Assembly (NCBI RefSeq): GCF_004745075.1 | Contig: NZ_RHFH01000023.1 | Coordinates: forward strand, 1-38,600 | DNA from: Brevibacterium sp. S111 | GTDB lineage: Bacteria; Actinomycetota; Actinomycetes; Actinomycetales; Brevibacteriaceae | DNA: 38,600 nt | Reading direction: 5' to 3' | Part shown: positions 30,647-38,507 of the stretch, piece after piece | Layout of the letters: every line of letters starts with the position of its first letter | Numbering within the stretch: the first letter of the stretch is position 1 | Notes under the pieces: model-generated | Databases searched by the model: none | The model's input: the letters and a program-made list of their open reading frames with translations, nothing else | Told to the model about the DNA's origin: nothing | Position numbers and translations under genes: made by a program

Positions 30647-32108
30647 TGTGTTGTATCGGGACTTTTCGGACACTGTTCGGAGTCACTTATCGGACAGTCT
30701 CGGTACTGACTTATCTGACACTGGTGTTGATTTTCGACGATCCTCTACGCCTGATGGCAGGCGCATGTTGTCGCCAGCAATGAACCGGCCGTGCCTCTTG
30801 ATATTGATGTTGCGTGACTCGGTCAGGGGCAAGTCCAGGGTGGCGACGAGTTCGCCGTGCGGGATGAGGTAGAACTCGAGGTGGGTGCCTTTGTCGATGA
30901 TCATGAGCTTGTGCCCTTCCCAGACCTTGCCGAAGGTGATGGTGTGGCCGCGGTAGGTGATGAATCCGTGGGCGTGTAGGGGACGTGTGGCGTACTCGAA
31001 ATCGAGTCGACCGCGATCGTCGGTGGTGGTGTATCGGTCCAGTAACGCGGTGGGGTCGATCGGTTCGAACGGCGGTGTGATGATCGTTGCTGCGTCCCAG
31101 GCTGCTGCAGGGGTGATTCCTTCGCCGAGGCTTTGGTGTTGGCGGTGGGCGTTGTAGTGATTTTTGAAGTCATCGAGACGCTGCCGGAGGGCACGTTGAG
31201 TTGTCGGGTTCGTCGCGCGTAGACGGTTGAGGACGGGTTCGTGTGCGCGTTCGATCTTGCCCTGGTTCTGTGGGTGGTAGTACGGGCCCGGAGTGACGAT
31301 GATGCCTTGTGCGGCCATGGCGGCATCGATGGTGCCGATCATTCCTTGGCGTTGCAGGGTGAACGCGCGGGCGTTGTCGCACAGGATCTCGCGGGGTCTG
31401 CCATAGGTGGTGATGGCATCGGTGAGCAGCGCGAGGACGGAAGCGTTGGTTTCACCGGTCGGGGATTCCTGAAGAGCGAGCATGAGGCGGGTGCAGTCAT
31501 CGATGAGTTGGAGGATGACGAACTTTGCTGTGCGTGTGGGGTGGTATTCGAAGCCGTCGAGTTGCCAGAGTTCGTTGGCGAATTCCTTCTGAAATCGTTT
31601 GATCGACGAGTGGGGGCGTTTTCTGGGATTGAGGCGGGTGAGTTGTTCGTCGTGGAGAAACTGTCCGATTCGTGAGGTGCTGGGAATCAGGTGTGGTGGG
31701 TAGTTGTGGCGGATGAGTGTCCATTTGATTGATCGGGGTCCATCGTCGTAGCCGGCGTTGGTGAGCTCGGTCCGGAATTGTCGGATGAGTTCCCAGGTCA
31801 AGGGAGGGAACTTCGTGTGCGGGTTCTTCGGTGCTGTCGAAGCCGGTCGGAGTGGGTTTTCGTCGTTTCTGATGCGGTAGTAGGAGTCGCGGGAGAGCTT
31901 GTGTCGGCGGCAGAACTCGGCGATGGAGTCGGTTTCTGTCGGCTTGTGGGCAAGGATGAGTCGGCGTATGTGCGTGGTGATTCGTTGGGACATGCTTCCA
32001 GGATGTGTCCGGGAAGTCTGTGGTGATGTCGGTGTCAGATAAGTCGGTACTGACACTGTCCGATAAGTGGCTAGGAATACCGTCCGAAATGTAGGCGGTC
32101 AGGACACA
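30647..32108. mobile_element. complete IS481-family insertion sequence, 1462 bp
   Basis: Both tips begin TGTGT when read inward (ACACA at the right end), and the element is flanked by the 13-bp duplication GGTTATCGATGCG at 30634-30646 and 32109-32121. Inside are paired subterminal sites: CACTTATCGGACAG at 30684-30697 against 32056-32069, and GACTTATCTGACAC at 30708-30721 against 32032-32045, plus TTTCGGAC nearer the tips. These repeat a common TTATCKGACA unit and are likely transposase binding sites. One transposase gene on the minus strand fills the element. Confidence 0.9.
30683..31993 (-). CDS. IS481-family DDE transposase
   Basis: The 436-residue transposase has an N-terminal HTH region (TDSIAEFCRRHKLSRDSYYR), an integrase-core domain with the DDE residues D146 (WQLDGFEYH), D206 (ILCDNARAF) and E248 (GKIERAHEP), and a C-terminal beta domain (HGFITYRGHTITFGKVW) usual in IS481 members. 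It appears intact, with no frameshift. The ATG at 31993 is preferred; the frame is open to 32056, but that part lies in the right-end binding sites. The stop codon lies within the left subterminal repeats. Confidence 0.92.
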   Translation of the reverse strand: MSQRITTHIRRLILAHKPTETDSIAEFCRRHKLSRDSYYRIRNDENPLRPASTAPKNPHTKFPPLTWELIRQFRTELTNAGYDDGPRSIKWTLIRHNYPPHLIPSTSRIGQFLHDEQLTRLNPRKRPHSSIKRFQKEFANELWQLDGFEYHPTRTAKFVILQLIDDCTRLMLALQESPTGETNASVLALLTDAITTYGRPREILCDNARAFTLQRQGMIGTIDAAMAAQGIIVTPGPYYHPQNQGKIERAHEPVLNRLRATNPTTQRALRQRLDDFKNHYNAHRQHQSLGEGITPAAAWDAATIITPPFEPIDPTALLDRYTTTDDRGRLDFEYATRPLHAHGFITYRGHTITFGKVWEGHKLMIIDKGTHLEFYLIPHGELVATLDLPLTESRNINIKRHGRFIAGDNMRLPSGVEDRRKSTPVSDKSVPRLSDK

Positions 32109-32157
32109 GGTTATCGATGCGCGGCAGTATCGAAAACCTGATTTGTCGTTGAATGAG
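32109..32157. repeat. palindromic element copy 3, right half, with target duplication
   Basis: The duplicated core GGTTATCGATGCG (32109-32121) is followed by CGGCAGTATCGAAAACCTG and GTCGTTGAATGAG, the right half seen at 28266-28302. Similarity with the flank after copy 2 continues to about 32190 (GTTCTAC, CCGAT-CTTTGGTGA). The rest of 32158-32358 has no gene. Confidence 0.85.
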
Positions 32158-32358
32158 TTCTACGGCCCGGCCGATACTTTGGTGAGTGGCCCCTGATTCG
32201 AAGATCTCGGTGGCCTCGTTCGCTGGCTCTGCATGCGTCAGCCGGACGGTGCCACCCCGCCGAGGCTGCCGAGATTCACCGAACGCCCGCGGCCGGAGGG
32301 GGCGCACGGCCGGATCCCCACTGTCCTCTGAATCGTGACGCTTGCGGTCCCTGAGCCC

Positions 32359-32392
32359 TTGACATTCTAATGTTAGTGACTAACATTAAAGG
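32359..32392 (+). promoter_or_regulatory. TetR promoter with 19-bp palindromic operator, leaderless
   Basis: TTGACA (32359-32364), 16 bp, TAACAT (32381-32386), 6 nt, ATG. The perfect palindrome AATGTTAGTGACTAACATT (32369-32387) covers the spacer and -10 box; one further base pair on each side also matches. Binding of the TetR product here would block its own promoter. The AAAGG directly before the ATG is too close to be a ribosome binding site. Confidence 0.75.
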
Positions 32393-32938
32393 ATGAGTCG
32401 ATGGCAGAAGACACATGAAACACTGGCGGGCGCAGCTCTGCAGCTGTTCCTCGATCAGGGGTTCGCCGGGACCGGCACCGCGCAGATTGCGGACCGGGCC
32501 GGGGTGAGCGAGATGACGCTCTTCCGCCACTTCCCAACGAAGGAAGCTCTGCTGCTCGAGGACCCCTTCGACCCTCGCATCGCCGAGGCTGTGCGGACCC
32601 GCCCGCCTGACGAGCCGCCCCTGCGCGCTGTCACCGAAGGGATCCGAGAAGTCTGGGCCACAGTCGCCGCCGACGAGGTCTCATCCCTGCGTCAACGTCT
32701 GCGCCTCATCGCAGAGACTCCCGGTCTGACCGGTGCGCTCGAGCGGGGTAGCGCCGCCACCGTCGACGCGATCGCTGCCGCACTGTCGGAACGGAACGTG
32801 GCGGCCGCCTCGGCGAGGGTCGTCGCGGCTGCGGTCATCGCAGGACTGAGTGCGGCCCTGCTCGACTGGGCGGTGTCGGACTCGGTGGCGCTCGGCGCGG
32901 CCATCGAAGAGGCACTGAACGTGCTGGAGGCGAAGTGA
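32393..32938 (+). CDS. TetR-family transcriptional regulator
   Basis: The 181-residue protein has an N-terminal HTH (TLAGAALQLFLDQGFAGTGTAQIADRAGVSEMTLFRHFPTKEALLL, given here in its ordinary pieces: core IADRAGVSEMTLFRHF) and an alpha-helical ligand-binding domain rich in Ala and Val. It is the first gene of a three-gene unit with an ABC ATPase and permease, separated by 1 bp from the ATPase start, so it likely senses a compound that the transporter exports. Autoregulation is suggested by the palindrome over its promoter. Confidence 0.93.
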   Translation: MSRWQKTHETLAGAALQLFLDQGFAGTGTAQIADRAGVSEMTLFRHFPTKEALLLEDPFDPRIAEAVRTRPPDEPPLRAVTEGIREVWATVAADEVSSLRQRLRLIAETPGLTGALERGSAATVDAIAAALSERNVAAASARVVAAAVIAGLSAALLDWAVSDSVALGAAIEEALNVLEAK

Positions 32939-32939
32939 G

Positions 32940-33659
32940 ATGCTCGAATTCTCCCGCGTCGGCTACCGGTTCCCCGGCGGGGATGGGGTCGCTGACCTGA
33001 CGTTCGCTGTCCGACCCGGTGAGGTCGTTGCTCTCATCGGACTCAACGGGGCCGGCAAGACCACGCTCATGCGCCTCGGCCTCGGCATGCTGCGTGCCCA
33101 ACGCGGCGAGGTGCGGCTCTTCGGCCACCCGCTCAACCGGATGCCCACCGAGTCCTGGGCCCGGGTCGGGGTCCTCATCGAGACGCCGCTGGCATACCCG
33201 GAACTCAGTGTCGTCGAGAACCTCCGCATCGCCTCGCTGCTCCACCACGGGAGTCCGGGCCAGCCGGACCAAGCGATGGAGACCTGGCAGCTGAGCGCCC
33301 TCAGCCGTCGACGAGTGCGTCGGCTGTCCCTGGGCAACAAGCAGAGGGTCGGGCTGGCCGCGGCCATGCAGCACGATCCGAGCCTCATCATCCTCGACGA
33401 GCCGACCAACGCCCTCGACCCCGCCTCCGTGATCCTCCTGCGCGAGCAGCTCCTCGATCGGGCGGAAAACGGCGCGGCCGTGCTGGTGAGCAGCCATCAT
33501 CTCGACGAGGTGGCCCGCATCGCCGATCGGGTGCTGCTGATCAACGCCGGTCGGCTCATCGGCGAACTCGACACGACGGGTCCGGACCTCGAACGCACCT
33601 TCTTCGACCGCATCCGCATCGACGACGACAATCGGAGACTCGCCGAGGAGACCGTGTGA
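32940..33659 (+). CDS. ABC transporter ATP-binding protein (drug/antibiotic export type)
   Basis: A 239-residue ATPase of the CcmA/DrrA-like group. Walker A GLNGAGKTT at 34-42, signature LSLGNKQRVGLA, Walker B LIILDEPTNALDP and the H-loop VSSHHLDEV. It lacks the extra C-terminal domain of DrrA. It pairs with the ABC-2-type permease that overlaps it by one base (TGATG) and follows the TetR gene by 1 bp. The substrate is unknown. Confidence 0.95.
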   Translation: MLEFSRVGYRFPGGDGVADLTFAVRPGEVVALIGLNGAGKTTLMRLGLGMLRAQRGEVRLFGHPLNRMPTESWARVGVLIETPLAYPELSVVENLRIASLLHHGSPGQPDQAMETWQLSALSRRRVRRLSLGNKQRVGLAAAMQHDPSLIILDEPTNALDPASVILLREQLLDRAENGAAVLVSSHHLDEVARIADRVLLINAGRLIGELDTTGPDLERTFFDRIRIDDDNRRLAEETV

Positions 33660-34411
33660 TGAGTGCTGCCGTGCGGGTTGAGGCCCTGAAGATGCTCCGG
33701 TCCCCGGTGGGTGCGATCACCGCCGTCACGTTGGTGCTGGGACTGTGCGGACTGCTCATCGTCATCACGTTCGGTGCGTCCAGTGGGCAACCGCAGCTGA
33801 TGGCCAAGCTCGGGCCTGCCGCCGCGCCGGACTGGGCAGGACTGATGGCTGGGGCCGAGCAGGTCGTGTCCGTGGCCTCGCTGCTCGCCTGCGGGGTCGT
33901 CGTGGCGTGGCTCTTCGGCCGCGAATTCGCCGACGGGACCATCGTCGGGCTCTTCGCCCTGCCGGTCGGCCGTGCGCCGATCGCCGTGGCCAAACTTCTT
34001 GTCTTCCTCGCTTGGGCTGTGCTCGTCGGGCTGCTGCTGAGCGTGTGTGTGGCTGTCCTGGGTCTCGTCTTCGGCTACGGAATGCCCGATTCCGCGGTGG
34101 GGGAGAGCCTGCTTCGACTGTGGCTGCTGACGGTGCTCAGCGGACTCCTCGTCATTCCCGTCGCGTGGGTGGCGACCCTGACGAGATCACTGCTGGCGGC
34201 GATCGGCTGCACGATCGGGCTCGTCGTCATCGCCCAGATCTCCGCGCTCGCAGGGCTCGACGGGTGGATGCCGATCGCCGCACCGGCACTGTGGGCCATA
34301 GGCTCGGATCCGACCGTGACCGGGGTGCAGCTTTTGCTGGTGCCGGTCTTCGGCCTCGTGTTCGCCGGTCTCACCGTCCTCGCCTGGGCCAGGCTGCAGC
34401 TGCGCCGCTGA
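33659..34411 (+). CDS. ABC-2-type transporter permease
   Basis: The 250-residue partner of the preceding ATPase has six hydrophobic segments and a short cytoplasmic start (VEALKMLRSPVGAIT), the usual form of ABC-2 permeases in export pairs. The ATG at 33659 shares its A with the ATPase stop; a GTG at 33656 is one codon upstream and cannot be excluded. FGREFADGTIVGLFALPVGR between TM2 and TM3 is the conserved cytoplasmic loop. The unit ends 42 bp before a convergent gene. Confidence 0.9.
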   Translation: MSAAVRVEALKMLRSPVGAITAVTLVLGLCGLLIVITFGASSGQPQLMAKLGPAAAPDWAGLMAGAEQVVSVASLLACGVVVAWLFGREFADGTIVGLFALPVGRAPIAVAKLLVFLAWAVLVGLLLSVCVAVLGLVFGYGMPDSAVGESLLRLWLLTVLSGLLVIPVAWVATLTRSLLAAIGCTIGLVVIAQISALAGLDGWMPIAAPALWAIGSDPTVTGVQLLLVPVFGLVFAGLTVLAWARLQLRR

Positions 34412-34453
34412 GCCTGTGACTGAAACCAGCACCAGCACCGAGGCGATCCGAGG

Positions 34454-34816
34454 TCACGCTCCGATGCGGAATCGGGTCATGTCCACCCGCTGCCGGCGGA
34501 AGCCGACGCCCTCTGAGCGAAGCAGCTCTGGTGCGGTGCCGCCGTGGCAGTGCGCGGCGGTGCCGTCGGCGTAGACGATGCGCCACCACGGTCCGGAGTC
34601 GGATTCCTGGGCGACGAGACGCCCGGCTTGGCGAGCTCCGATGCCGACAGCCTCGGCGATGTCGCCGTAGGTGGCCACGCGGCCGGCGGGAACGGATCGC
34701 ATGGTCTTTACGACCGCGGCACGGAGCCGCTGCCGCTCGGGCGCGGTTTCGAGGGTCGGGTCAGTGTGCGTGGTTGTGTCCGTTGAGAGTGTCCAGCGCC
34801 AGCGTCGAGTGCGCAT
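34454..34816 (-). CDS. alkyltransferase-like protein (ATL, MGMT family)
   Basis: The 120-residue protein has the MGMT DNA-binding domain: TMRSVPAGRVATYGDIAEAVG, RQAGRLVAQ, and PWWRIVYADG, where Trp replaces the active-site Cys of PCHR. ATLs bind O6-alkylguanine without repairing it and pass it to nucleotide excision repair. The ATG at 34816 has a strong GGAGG 5 nt upstream, which puts the first 56 bp inside the 3' end of the AhpD-like gene; the next ATG (34702) would cut the domain. The N-terminal 25 residues are Thr-rich and not conserved in the family as far as I know. Confidence 0.88.
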   Translation of the reverse strand: MRTRRWRWTLSTDTTTHTDPTLETAPERQRLRAAVVKTMRSVPAGRVATYGDIAEAVGIGARQAGRLVAQESDSGPWWRIVYADGTAAHCHGGTAPELLRSEGVGFRRQRVDMTRFRIGA

Positions 34817-35102
34817 AGGCTCCTCCGGCGCGCATTTCGGCGGCGACCCAGATCGCTTCCATGATCTGCTCGTCGGTGGCTCCGGCCTTCGACGCCAGGC
34901 GTGTGTGGCCCTTGATGCAGTAAGGGCACTGGGTGACGTGTGCGACGGCGACGGCGATGAGCTGTTTCGTCTGGCCTTCGAGTGCCCCGTCTGCGAAGAC
35001 GGCCTTGCTGAAGGCTTCGAATGCGTCGTTGGGTTTCGGTGCGAGCTTCTTCCGCTGAGCGGCGATCTCGGGAGTGGCCTGAGGGTAGAGCGAATCCGAC
35101 AT
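34761..35102 (-). CDS. AhpD-like carboxymuconolactone decarboxylase family protein
   Basis: A 113-residue helical protein with the AhpD-type redox motif C-P-Y-C followed by IKGHTRLASKAGAT (thioredoxin-like CxxC and His), suggesting peroxidase or disulfide reductase activity. The ending EMRAGGAYAHSTLALDTL is typical of the small CMD family. AAGGAG precedes the ATG at 35102. The downstream ATL gene starts inside its 3' end, 56 bp before the stop, so the two share an mRNA. Confidence 0.93.
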   Translation of the reverse strand: MSDSLYPQATPEIAAQRKKLAPKPNDAFEAFSKAVFADGALEGQTKQLIAVAVAHVTQCPYCIKGHTRLASKAGATDEQIMEAIWVAAEMRAGGAYAHSTLALDTLNGHNHAH

Positions 35103-35220
35103 TGTGAATCTCCTTGGTCGTCAAGGCGTCGTCAGAATCCGAATCGGATGGTGAGGCGCTGGATCTGTTTTCACCATAGACCTCACCACTGACGCACCAG
35201 ACCCGCCCCAGGGCCCGCAC

Positions 35221-35308
35221 TTGACCAGCTTGACCAGAAGCCACCATCACTGGTCTACATCCTCAAATTAAAGTTGACCGGTCATCTGTTAATATGTACG
35301 ATCAACCC
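35221..35308 (+). promoter_or_regulatory. GntR gene promoter with TTGACCAG repeats, leaderless
   Basis: TTGACC (35274-35279), 17 bp, TACGAT (35297-35302), 6 nt, ATG. TGACCGGTCA at 35275-35284 is a perfect palindrome overlapping the -35 box; TTGACCAG occurs twice at 35221 and 35230 with CTGGTC at 35250. Repeated GACC/GGTC half-sites are a plausible operator for the GntR product. Confidence 0.5.
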
Positions 35309-36040
35309 ATGAGTACGCCGCAGTACCAAGTGATTCGCGCTGAGATCGAGGCAAAGATCTCACGAGGCGTTCTGGCCCCAGGGCAAAAACTCCCATCTGA
35401 GGCAGAGCTCCAAAAGAAGCATTCCGTGAGCAGATCGGTAGCTCAGCGTGTGCTTAATGACTTAGCAGACGCAGGCCTCGTTATCCGCCGAAAGGGATCC
35501 GGGACACGCGTCGCGGAAGGTGCACGCCAGATAAACGTAATGCGGTCAGTTGATCCCCGCATCGGAATGGCCGACGTGCCTGGCCAGATGCACGTCGCCG
35601 CAATAGAGACCATCCCCGCGGCTGAAGCAGCGGTCCATCTCCCGGGTCTCGCTGACGACGAACCTGTCCATCAACTCACTCGTGTCCGACGCGACACGGT
35701 GACAGGGACTCCCACGTCCGTGGAAATCGCCGCCATCCCTTTTAGAATCTCCCCAAACCTCCCGGCCGAGGACCTGCAGTCGGTCGCGATTCGTGCGCAC
35801 CTGGCTGCCCTCGGCGTAGAGATCAGCGTGTCGCGAATGTACTTCGACCCAGTCGCGCTCACGTCAGAAGTCGCGGCGCTACTAGAGACTGAGCCTCACG
35901 TCCCAACGCTTCGCCGTCGCCGAGTGATGTGGAGAAGCAATGGCGATGTCGCGGAGTCCACAGCGTATTACTTGAAGCCTGGTGCCATGGAATTCTACAT
36001 CGAGTACTCAGACCAGGAATCTCTCGACGTTTCCGAATAA
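35309..36040 (+). CDS. GntR/HutC-family transcriptional regulator
   Basis: The 243-residue protein has an N-terminal winged helix (YQVIRAEIEAKISRGVLAPGQ, LPSEAELQKKHSVSRSVAQR, GLVIRRKGSGTRVAEG) and a C-terminal UTRA ligand-binding domain (about 75-240), the HutC subfamily architecture. The ATG at 35309 is one of two in-frame; an ATG at 35294 lies inside the -10 region, so 35309 with a leaderless start is preferred. It precedes the ABC importer genes by 45 bp and probably controls them in response to the substrate. Confidence 0.92.
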   Translation: MSTPQYQVIRAEIEAKISRGVLAPGQKLPSEAELQKKHSVSRSVAQRVLNDLADAGLVIRRKGSGTRVAEGARQINVMRSVDPRIGMADVPGQMHVAAIETIPAAEAAVHLPGLADDEPVHQLTRVRRDTVTGTPTSVEIAAIPFRISPNLPAEDLQSVAIRAHLAALGVEISVSRMYFDPVALTSEVAALLETEPHVPTLRRRRVMWRSNGDVAESTAYYLKPGAMEFYIEYSDQESLDVSE

Positions 36041-36085
36041 AAACCTCTTCACGATTCAAAGATGAAATCAAAGATGGAGCAACCA

Positions 36086-36997
36086 ATGAAAAAAGCACTC
36101 GTTACCGCCTCAGCGGCAATACTTCTCCTACTCGGAGTTAGCGCATGCGACAATCCCGAACCAGAGGGTGGTTCAGACCAAACCGACTCGAGTTCGATTG
36201 TTGAGAGCGTCGAAAAGGACGAAAGCATCGCCGCGAAGCTGCCAAAGAAATATCAAGAACAGGGCGGCTTCACAGTATCCATCAACCCTGACGTGGAGCC
36301 AGTCAAGTTCACCGACAGCGATGGTGAGATTGCCGGAATGAACCCTGACCTCTTGCGCGCGGCCGGCCGCGTCCTCGACGCAGAGGTGCGGTTTCAGAAA
36401 GGAACCTTCGATGGGATGGTGCCGGGCCTTGAGGCCAAGAGGTTCGATGCGATCAGCTCGGTAGCAGACTTCGTCGAAAGACAAGACAACATCGACTTTA
36501 TTGACTACCTGAAGAATGGCACCGCGATCATCACGGCCGCAGACTTCCAGGACGATTCGCTGGAACTTAAGGATCTGTGCGGGTTGAGCGTCGGCTACGC
36601 GCGTGGCACTTCACAACAGGGAAGCCTGGAAGAAGCGTCGAAAGCATGCGTCGATAACGGTGATCCGGAGATCAGCATGAACGGCTATGGCGACTCTGGC
36701 GCAGGAATCCTCGCTGTCGAGAGTAGCGCTGCAGACGCATTCTGGGGTGACCTGCCACAGATGTCGTATAACGTGCAGCAGTCACCTGACGCTTTCAAGA
36801 TCGTCTACGACGAACGCGTGAGCATTCTGGGCATCGGCATTCATAAAGACAACACCGAGTTCCGCGATGCACTCCACGCCGCGCTTCTGAAACTTGTAGA
36901 AGACGGAACCTACGACAAACTGCTCGCTAGCTGGGGTCTTGAAGACGCGGCGCATCCGGAAATGAACATCAACAGCGACCTCTCCCTGGAGGGATGA
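36086..36997 (+). CDS. amino-acid-type ABC transporter substrate-binding lipoprotein
   Basis: The 303-residue product starts with a signal peptide and lipobox (LLLLGVSAC, acylated Cys at residue 21 or so), then an acidic Ser-rich linker and a periplasmic-binding-protein family 3 domain: GGFTVSINPDVEPVKFTD, GEIAGMNPDLLRAAG and LEAKRFDAIS. This fits binding of a polar amino acid or derivative; the ligand is unknown. The ATG at 36086 has GGAG 6 nt upstream; earlier ATGs at 36062 and 36074 are less likely. Lower GC than the genes upstream, as in the rest of this unit. Confidence 0.92.
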   Translation: MKKALVTASAAILLLLGVSACDNPEPEGGSDQTDSSSIVESVEKDESIAAKLPKKYQEQGGFTVSINPDVEPVKFTDSDGEIAGMNPDLLRAAGRVLDAEVRFQKGTFDGMVPGLEAKRFDAISSVADFVERQDNIDFIDYLKNGTAIITAADFQDDSLELKDLCGLSVGYARGTSQQGSLEEASKACVDNGDPEISMNGYGDSGAGILAVESSAADAFWGDLPQMSYNVQQSPDAFKIVYDERVSILGIGIHKDNTEFRDALHAALLKLVEDGTYDKLLASWGLEDAAHPEMNINSDLSLEG

Positions 36998-37000
36998 TCA

Positions 37001-37948
37001 ATGTCCACATCACAACCCGCCACCACTGTGGGGGTCGGCGACAAGGACTTAAAGAGCTCTGAACTAGCTGACCTCGAGATCAGGCCCCGTGTTGGTGTCG
37101 CCTACTGGATAAGTATCGCGCTGGCGATATATCTGTGCCTGGTGCTGATCGAGTTCTTCGTTTTTAACGAGAATTGGAACTGGAGCCTCGTTTTCTCCTA
37201 CCTGTTCAGCAAGACCATCATGAACGGTCTTACCAACACAATCCTGCTTACTCTCCTCACAACTCTCCTAGGGCTCGCGCTGGGTGTCGTGACAGCATGG
37301 TGCCGGATGTCGCACCTCGTAGTGCTTCGAACTATCGCCGTGCTCTACATCTGGGTCATGAGAGCAATGCCGCCCCTTGTGATGCTGTTGTTCGTGTTCT
37401 TTTTCGGAGCGCTCGTACCAACACTGGGGATCGGTATTCCCTTCGGCCCCAACCTGTTCGAAGTTTCGACCAACGAAGTCATTTCGAGGTTTAGCGCCGC
37501 AGTTATAGGTCTGGCAATCTACATGGGCGCGTATACGGCTGAGATCATTCGCGGAGGCATTCTTTCACTTCAGGCCGGACAGTTCGAAGCATGTAAGTCC
37601 CTCGGTCTTCCACCGGTCAAGGCCTACTGGAAGGTGCTAGGGCCTCAGCTCATTCGTGTCATAACGCCTTCGATGGCCAATGAAATCATCACGACCTTTA
37701 AGAGCACCGCTTTGGTGTCAGTTATCGGGTATTCGGAGCTGCTTACCACGGTGCAAACAATATACGCACGGAACTTTGAGACCATTCCACTTCTCACAGT
37801 TGCTGTCATTTGGTACCTCGTGCTCACCTCGCTGGCAATGTTTGGCCAGAGCCTTCTCGAGAAGCACTTCGGAAAGGGCTTCTCGCGTCGAGACATCCAC
37901 CATGAAGCAACAGCTGAGGTGCCGTCGAAGGAGCGAGACAATGCCTAA
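37001..37948 (+). CDS. amino-acid-type ABC transporter permease (HisM/GlnP type)
   Basis: The 315-residue permease has a polar N-terminus (1-34), then five to six helices and the HisMQ-family EAA loop with AGQFEACKSLGLPPVKAYWKVLGPQLIRV split over residues 193-222. TM1 is preceded by NGLTNTILLTLLTTLLGLALG, the usual domain start. It follows the binding-protein gene by 3 bp and overlaps the ATPase gene by 8 bp. A single permease gene suggests a homodimer. Confidence 0.92.
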   Translation: MSTSQPATTVGVGDKDLKSSELADLEIRPRVGVAYWISIALAIYLCLVLIEFFVFNENWNWSLVFSYLFSKTIMNGLTNTILLTLLTTLLGLALGVVTAWCRMSHLVVLRTIAVLYIWVMRAMPPLVMLLFVFFFGALVPTLGIGIPFGPNLFEVSTNEVISRFSAAVIGLAIYMGAYTAEIIRGGILSLQAGQFEACKSLGLPPVKAYWKVLGPQLIRVITPSMANEIITTFKSTALVSVIGYSELLTTVQTIYARNFETIPLLTVAVIWYLVLTSLAMFGQSLLEKHFGKGFSRRDIHHEATAEVPSKERDNA

Positions 37949-38507
37949 TCATTCTGAGACCGAAAGTGTGCCCCTACTGCGCTTGTCCAATGTCACTAAG
38001 ACTTTCGGCAGTCTTCGCGCGGTGGACAATGTCAGCCTTGATCTCGAGGTTGGATCTGTAACTTGCATCGTCGGCCCGTCAGGGTCGGGAAAGAGCACAC
38101 TCCTTCGCACCGTCAACATGATGGATTCTTTGACTGGTGGAGCAATCTTCTTAAACGGGCAGATGATCGGCCACGAGGTGCGGAAGGGATACCGTGTGCC
38201 CGTGTCGAGTCGGGTTGCGCGCCGCCAGATCAGGAACTTTGGCATGGTGTTCCAACACTTCAACCTCTTCCCCAACTTCACTGCGCTCGAAAATGTCGCC
38301 CTCGGCCCGTCACTTGTCTACAACGAGAGCAACCAGAAGTCTCAAACCGCGGCCCGAGAGTACCTTCAGCAAGTTGGGTTGGAGTCACGCGCAAACCACT
38401 ACCCAAGTGAGCTCTCCGGAGGACAGCAGCAACGTGTAGCAATTGCTCGAGCTCTCGCCACGGAACCTGTCAACCTTTTTGGGTCACTTGCTGAGCTTCG
38501 TCGTTGA
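37941..38507 (+). pseudogene. amino-acid-type ABC ATPase, truncated by an insertion sequence
   Basis: Walker A GPSGSGKST at 45-53, Q-loop MVFQHFNLFP near 102-111 and the signature LSGGQQQR at 158-165 are intact. Instead of the expected Walker B (LFDEPTSALDP) the frame reads VNLFGSLAELRR and stops, so the protein ends just past ALATEP (P176, codon 38466-38468). It lacks Walker B, D-loop and H-loop and cannot hydrolyse ATP normally. AAGGAG precedes the ATG. Its missing part may lie beyond the insertion sequence, outside the window. Confidence 0.85.

Noticed and set aside
31241..31675. 144-codon plus-strand ORF inside the IS
   Set aside because: Antisense to the transposase catalytic core; shadow frame.
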